From assembly GCA_005503065.1 (NCBI GenBank), contig SCOE01000004.1, positions 1 to 64,000 on the forward strand: DNA of 64,000 nt. Direction: 5' to 3'. The notes beneath the pieces were generated by a model. It made no database searches and was not told where the DNA came from. It saw only the letters and a program-made list of their open reading frames with translations. A program made the translations under genes and the position numbers. This document shows positions 61,849 through 64,000 of this stretch, piece after piece. Source of the DNA: Comamonadaceae bacterium ALPHA2B (lineage in GTDB: Bacteria; Pseudomonadota; Gammaproteobacteria; Burkholderiales; Burkholderiaceae_C). Positions within the stretch are counted from its first letter, which is position 1, and each line of letters opens with the position of its first letter.

Positions 61849-63324
61849 CTACTGCTCTTCGCTCCACGCGAAGCCGTCGCGCGCGATCATGGCGCTCGAC
61901 GCGCTCGGGCCCCAGGTGCCGGCCGCATAGGGGCGCGGCGCGCCGTCGGTCTGCCAGCTGTCGATCAGCGGCTCCACCCAGCGCCAGGCCTCTTCCTGCT
62001 CGTCCGCGCGCACGAACAGGTTCAGCCGGCCGTCGATCACGTCGAGCAGCAGGCGCTCGTAGGCGCCCACCCGCTCGGTGCCGAAGCGCTTGTCGAAATC
62101 CAGGTCCAGCTGCACCGGCGCCAGCGGCAGCATGCCCGCGCGCACGCCGCCCTTGGTGCTCAGGCGCTGGTCCTGCGCCTGGGCCAGCAGGTGCAGTTCC
62201 AAGCCGTCCTTGGGCTGCAGGTTGATCACCAGCTTGTTGGCCACGCCGGTCGGCGTGCGGAAGATGGCGTGCGGCGTGGCGCGGAAGTTGATCTCGATGC
62301 GCGCGTCGCGCGAGGCCAGGCGCTTGCCGGTGCGGATGTAGATCGGCACGCCGGCCCAGCGCCAGTTCTCGATCTCGGTGCGCAGCGCGACGAAGGTCTC
62401 GGTCGTGCTGGCCGGATCGACGCCCGGCTCCTCGCGGTAGCCGGGCACGCGCTCGCCATAGGCCGTGCCGGCCACGTACTGGCCGCGCACCGCATGCAGG
62501 CCGAGCGTCTCGGGCGTCCAGCGCGCGAGCGAACGCAGCACCTTGAGCTTCTCGTCGCGGATGGCGTCGGCGTGGGCATTGATGGGCGGCTCCATCGCGA
62601 TCGCGCACAGCACCTGCAGCGCGTGGTTCTGGACCATGTCGCGCAGCGCGCCGGTCTGGTCGTAGAAGCCGCCGCGCTTCTCCACGCCCACTTCCTCGGC
62701 GATGGTGATCTGGATGTTCGCGATGTGCTCGCGGCGCCAGATGGGCTCGAAGAGCGCATTGCCGAAGCGCATCGCGAACAGGTTCTGCACCGAGGGCTTG
62801 CCCAGGTAGTGGTCGATGCGGAAGATCTGGTTCTCGTGCAGCACCTTGCCCACCGCGGCGTTGATCGCGCGGTTGGAGGCGAGGTCGTGGCCCAGGGGCT
62901 TCTCGAGCACCACGCGGGTGTTCGGGCCGTTCAGGCCTGCGGCGGCGATCTGCTCGACCGTCTGCGTGAACAGCGCCGGCGCCGTCGCCACGTACATGAC
63001 CACCGTGTCGGCATTGCGCGACTTGAGCATGTCGGCCAGGCGCGCATAGTCGGCCGGCTTGGACAGGTCCAGCCGCAGGTAGTGCAGCATCGACGCGAAT
63101 TGGGCGAACTCCTCCTCGCTGGGCCGCTTGGCCCCCTCGACCGCCTTGAAGCGCGAGGCGATGAGGTCGCGGTACTGGTCATCCGAGAGGTCGTCGCGCG
63201 CCACACCGATGATGCGGCCGCCCTCGGGCAGGCTGCCGTGGCGGAAGGCCTGGAACAGGGCGGGCATCAGTTTGCGCCACGCGAGGTCGCCGGTGCCGCC
63301 GAACAGAACAAGATCGAAACTCAT
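61849..63324 (-). CDS. zwf: Glucose-6-phosphate 1-dehydrogenase
   Basis: 491-aa enzyme that oxidises glucose-6-phosphate to 6-phosphogluconolactone with NAD(P)+. The Rossmann start is LVLFGGTGDLAWRKLMPAL (~residue 5), and RIDHYLGKPSVQNLFAMRFGN (~residue 170) holds the catalytic His and Lys. E. coli has KE where this protein has KP, a change common in some betaproteobacteria. Length is normal. No pgl, edd or eda genes adjoin it in the window. Confidence 0.96.
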   Translation of the reverse strand: MSFDLVLFGGTGDLAWRKLMPALFQAFRHGSLPEGGRIIGVARDDLSDDQYRDLIASRFKAVEGAKRPSEEEFAQFASMLHYLRLDLSKPADYARLADMLKSRNADTVVMYVATAPALFTQTVEQIAAAGLNGPNTRVVLEKPLGHDLASNRAINAAVGKVLHENQIFRIDHYLGKPSVQNLFAMRFGNALFEPIWRREHIANIQITIAEEVGVEKRGGFYDQTGALRDMVQNHALQVLCAIAMEPPINAHADAIRDEKLKVLRSLARWTPETLGLHAVRGQYVAGTAYGERVPGYREEPGVDPASTTETFVALRTEIENWRWAGVPIYIRTGKRLASRDARIEINFRATPHAIFRTPTGVANKLVINLQPKDGLELHLLAQAQDQRLSTKGGVRAGMLPLAPVQLDLDFDKRFGTERVGAYERLLLDVIDGRLNLFVRADEQEEAWRWVEPLIDSWQTDGAPRPYAAGTWGPSASSAMIARDGFAWSEEQ

Positions 63325-63434
63325 GAAGCCTGGGTCCGTGAAAAGGTGCCGTCGAAAGTCGGATCGATGCCGCGTAACTCTAATGGTAGTTCCACGGATG
63401 ACCGATACCGGTTTGCGCGGCTAAGCTACGCGCC

Positions 63435-63460
63435 GGCCCGCCGGGCCATTTTTTATTTTT
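63435..63460 (+). terminator. Terminator-like hairpin ahead of the iron-type binding protein
   Basis: GGCCC (63435-63439) pairs with GGGCC (63443-63447), followed by ATTTTTTATTTTT. It points toward the plus strand and lies 22 bases before the next start codon, so it may be an attenuator in a leader rather than the end of a transcript; no plus-strand gene precedes it closely. Confidence 0.5.
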
Positions 63461-63481
63461 CCAGCAGGGTGTGAGTACTCC

Positions 63482-64000
63482 ATGAACAAGCGTTTCAAGA
63501 TCCTGGTCGCCGGTGCGGCGCTCGCCGCGGCCTTCGGTGCCTCGGCCCAGCAGGTCAACGTCATCTGCTCGGTGCAGGCCGACTGGTGCAACATGATCGC
63601 CACGGTCTACGCACGCACCACGGGTGTCAAGATCAACCTGGCGCTCAAGGGCTCGGGCGAGGCACTGGCCCAGCTCATCGCGGAAAAGGACAACCCCAAG
63701 ACCGACGTGTGGTTCGGCGGTACGGGCGATCCGCACCTGCAGGCCGCCGAGCAGGGCCTGACGCTCGAGTACAAGTCGCCCTCGCTGCCGCAGCTGTACC
63801 CCTGGGCGCAGCAGCAGGCCGAGCAGTCGGGCTTCAAGACCGTGGGCATCTACTCCGGCCCGCTGGGCTTCGGCTACAACACCGAACTGCTCGCCAAGAA
63901 GAAGCTGCCCGTGCCGCGCAGCTGGGCCGACCTGCTCAAGCCCGAGTACAAGGGCGACATCCAGGTCGCCAACCCCGCCTCGAGCGGCACCGCCTACACC
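63482..64000 (+). CDS. Ferric-iron-type ABC transporter substrate-binding protein (cut by window end)
   Basis: The first 173 residues of a periplasmic binding protein; the window ends in frame. Signal peptide MNKRFKILVAGAALAAAFGA ends near SAQ. QVNVICSVQADWCNMIATVY, NPKTDVWFGGTGDPHLQAAE and YNTELLAKKKLPVPRSWADLL are typical of the AfuA/FbpA-like family (SBP_bac_11 or similar). The substrate could be iron or another metal or small solute such as a phosphonate. The rest and its permease genes lie outside. Confidence 0.85.
   Translation, partial: MNKRFKILVAGAALAAAFGASAQQVNVICSVQADWCNMIATVYARTTGVKINLALKGSGEALAQLIAEKDNPKTDVWFGGTGDPHLQAAEQGLTLEYKSPSLPQLYPWAQQQAEQSGFKTVGIYSGPLGFGYNTELLAKKKLPVPRSWADLLKPEYKGDIQVANPASSGTAYT

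Overview
The window is a high-GC (roughly 68-70% by eye) chromosomal segment of a betaproteobacterium, most likely a member of the Comamonadaceae close to Variovorax or Acidovorax. Supporting this are the full gsp type II secretion set, the cphA'/cphA pair with its linked ABC transporter and DUF1854 gene, Bug-type solute-binding proteins, coq7, a Gram-negative trimeric porin, and GC-rich interspersed palindromes. About 57 protein genes are called. No rRNA, tRNA, CRISPR array, prophage or intact insertion sequence was seen.

Layout. 0.2-5.2 kb: a lipoprotein divergent from glmU, then an Lrp/AsnC regulator divergent from glmS, so both amino-sugar genes (glmS, glmU) lie in one block. 5.4-7 kb: small genes, including a NinX-like protein and two tandem secreted paralogues. 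7.2-14.9 kb: a cyanophycin locus (cphA' and cphA on the minus strand, a dedicated ABC transporter and DUF1854 protein on the plus strand). 15-18.8 kb: DUF2177, queC, an SbmA/YddA-like ABC exporter, a 40-aa lipoprotein and DUF1810. 18.8-25.9 kb: a GntR-controlled six-gene operon with isocitrate-lyase-family lyase, LeuC/LeuD-like hydratase, PrpF-like isomerase and two Bug binding proteins; the set matches the isomerase/hydratase/lyase steps of methylitaconate-dimethylmaleate-dimethylmalate breakdown. 26-30.5 kb: 5'-nucleotidase, small secreted protein, a MaoC-like protein, a crotonase, and a deletion scar joining the ends of an aldo/keto reductase gene and a LysR gene.

30.5-45.3 kb: type II secretion genes. 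The minus-strand order is gspG-H-I-J-K-L-M-N-D-E, then a foreign-looking cassette (lipase-like secreted protein, lipoprotein, gene remnant, secreted protein), then gspF; gspC is divergent. 45.3-49.9 kb: ilvA preceded by a compact small RNA with an anti-Shine-Dalgarno-like stretch, an OsmC protein, coq7 and a strongly expressed-looking porin. 50-58.8 kb: an oligopeptide-type ABC importer with two binding proteins and an embedded M20 amidohydrolase. 58.9-64 kb: an exported DODA-type dioxygenase, a DUF3311/MctP-type symporter pair, zwf, and the start of a ferric-iron-type binding protein cut by the window edge.

The most interesting structure outside ordinary genes is repeat DNA that has entered coding sequence. 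A palindromic element expands a loop of GlmU, a related 99-bp element in tandem forms the N-terminus of GspJ, and a second family (GCTAT-7 nt-ATAGC head) encodes signal-peptide residues of two binding proteins and lengthens the GspH leader. The best candidate biological systems are the dimethylmalate-like operon, the cassette inside the gsp operon, and the small RNA upstream of ilvA.
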